Shown piece by piece: positions 10,907 to 11,448 of a stretch of 11,448 nt of DNA. The stretch is from Parvibaculum sp. (GTDB lineage Bacteria; Pseudomonadota; Alphaproteobacteria; Parvibaculales; Parvibaculaceae). Within the stretch, counting starts at the first letter, position 1; each line of letters starts with the position of its first letter. The stretch is taken from contig JAGUWA010000306.1 of assembly GCA_020062605.1 (NCBI GenBank), positions 1-11,448 of the forward strand, read 5' to 3'. The notes beneath the pieces were generated by a model. The model did not search any database, was not told the origin of the DNA, and was given only the letters and a program-made list of their open reading frames with translations. A program made the translations under genes and the position numbers.

Positions 10907-11448
10907 AGTTCACTCTCTCCTGGCTGAAGCAACCGCTCGAAACAAACGCCTCGCTCGACGAGATCGTCGAGAAGCTGACCATGCTCGGCCTCGAGGTCGA
11001 GGGCGTTGAAGACCCGGCGAAGAAGCTTTCCGTCTTCTCCGTCGCGAAGGTGCTGGAAGCAGGCCCCCATCCCGACGCCGACAAGCTGCAGGTGCTGAAG
11101 GTCGAGGCGCTGGTCGACGGCGAAGTGAAGCAGTTGCAGGTTGTCTGCGGCGCACCGAATGCACGTGCGGGCATGACAGGCGTCTTCGCACCGCCCGGCG
11201 CCACCATCCCCGTGAACGGCATGGTGCTGAAGCCGACGAAGATTCGCGGCGTCGAATCGAACGGCATGATGTGTTCCGAGCGCGAGCTGGAACTGTCGGA
11301 CGAGCATGAAGGCATCATCGACCTGAAGGGCGAGTGGAAGGTGGGAACGCCGGCCGCCGACGTGTTGGGCCGCAACGATCCGGTCATCGAGATCGCGATC
11401 ACGCCGAACCGGCCCGATTGCCTCGGCGTCCATGGCGTCGCGCGCGAC
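10903..11448 (+). CDS. pheT: Phenylalanine-tRNA ligase beta subunit, 3' end outside window
   Basis: The first 182 residues of PheT, which normally runs to about 800. The start is GTG, overlapping the pheS stop as GTGA. KFTLSWLKQPLETNASLDEI (2-21) is the usual N terminus. Residues about 39-150 form the EMAP-II-like tRNA-binding OB domain (HPDADKLQVLKV, VVCGAPNARAGM, RGVESNGMMCSERELELS). The core domain begins at ITPNRPDCLGVHGVAR, running off the window. No distinct Shine-Dalgarno is needed given the overlap. Confidence 0.98.
   Translation, partial: MKFTLSWLKQPLETNASLDEIVEKLTMLGLEVEGVEDPAKKLSVFSVAKVLEAGPHPDADKLQVLKVEALVDGEVKQLQVVCGAPNARAGMTGVFAPPGATIPVNGMVLKPTKIRGVESNGMMCSERELELSDEHEGIIDLKGEWKVGTPAADVLGRNDPVIEIAITPNRPDCLGVHGVARD

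Noticed and set aside
1..11448. CRISPR arrays, tRNA or rRNA genes, insertion sequences, riboswitches of known class
   Set aside because: None seen on reading either strand; the only regular array is the short 13-bp-phased ccd operator.

Overview
The window is about 11.4 kb of GC-rich bacterial chromosome. The gene set (rpmI-rplT-pheS-pheT, an MgpA-type flavin monooxygenase relative, a GGTGA/GGAGAG-style Shine-Dalgarno and strong G/C bias at third codon positions) suggests an alphaproteobacterium. That placement is an inference from style and gene order; no rRNA or species marker is present.

Layout. Bases 1-692 (minus) hold the N-terminal 230 residues of a glycerophosphodiester phosphodiesterase. 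Bases 693-1461 hold one small hypothetical gene (1013-1276, plus) between two non-coding stretches with inverted repeats. A luciferase-like flavin monooxygenase follows (1462-2712, plus). Bases 2713 to about 4920 are a conspicuously AT-richer block with two minus-strand genes: a DUF5131 (phage Gp37/Gp68-type) protein with a three-cysteine motif, and downstream its recognised partner TcmP. This pair looks horizontally acquired and is the best candidate here for a poorly described system.

Bases 5028-7009 form a small regulon. A MarR-family gene (plus) and an unusual 4Fe-4S reductase/SCP2 fusion (minus) converge on a bidirectional terminator, and both promoters carry the same 12-bp palindrome GTGTA-NN-TACAC. 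Next come an I78-type protease-inhibitor lipoprotein (7191-7706, plus) and a convergent three-gene minus-strand unit: ccdA, ccdB and a VOC/glyoxalase-like gene split by an in-frame TAA. In front of ccdA are three perfect ATGCGCAT palindromes at an exact 13-bp period, with a degenerate fourth, which probably form the CcdA operator.

The right end is housekeeping. A strong sigma70-type promoter (TTGACG, 16 bp, TATAAA) drives rpmI and rplT after a leader that can be drawn as a pseudoknot. A structured 206-bp gap follows, then pheS and the start of pheT, which overlap by 4 bases. The ribosomal-protein promoter is divergent from the ccd operator, about 24 bp away.
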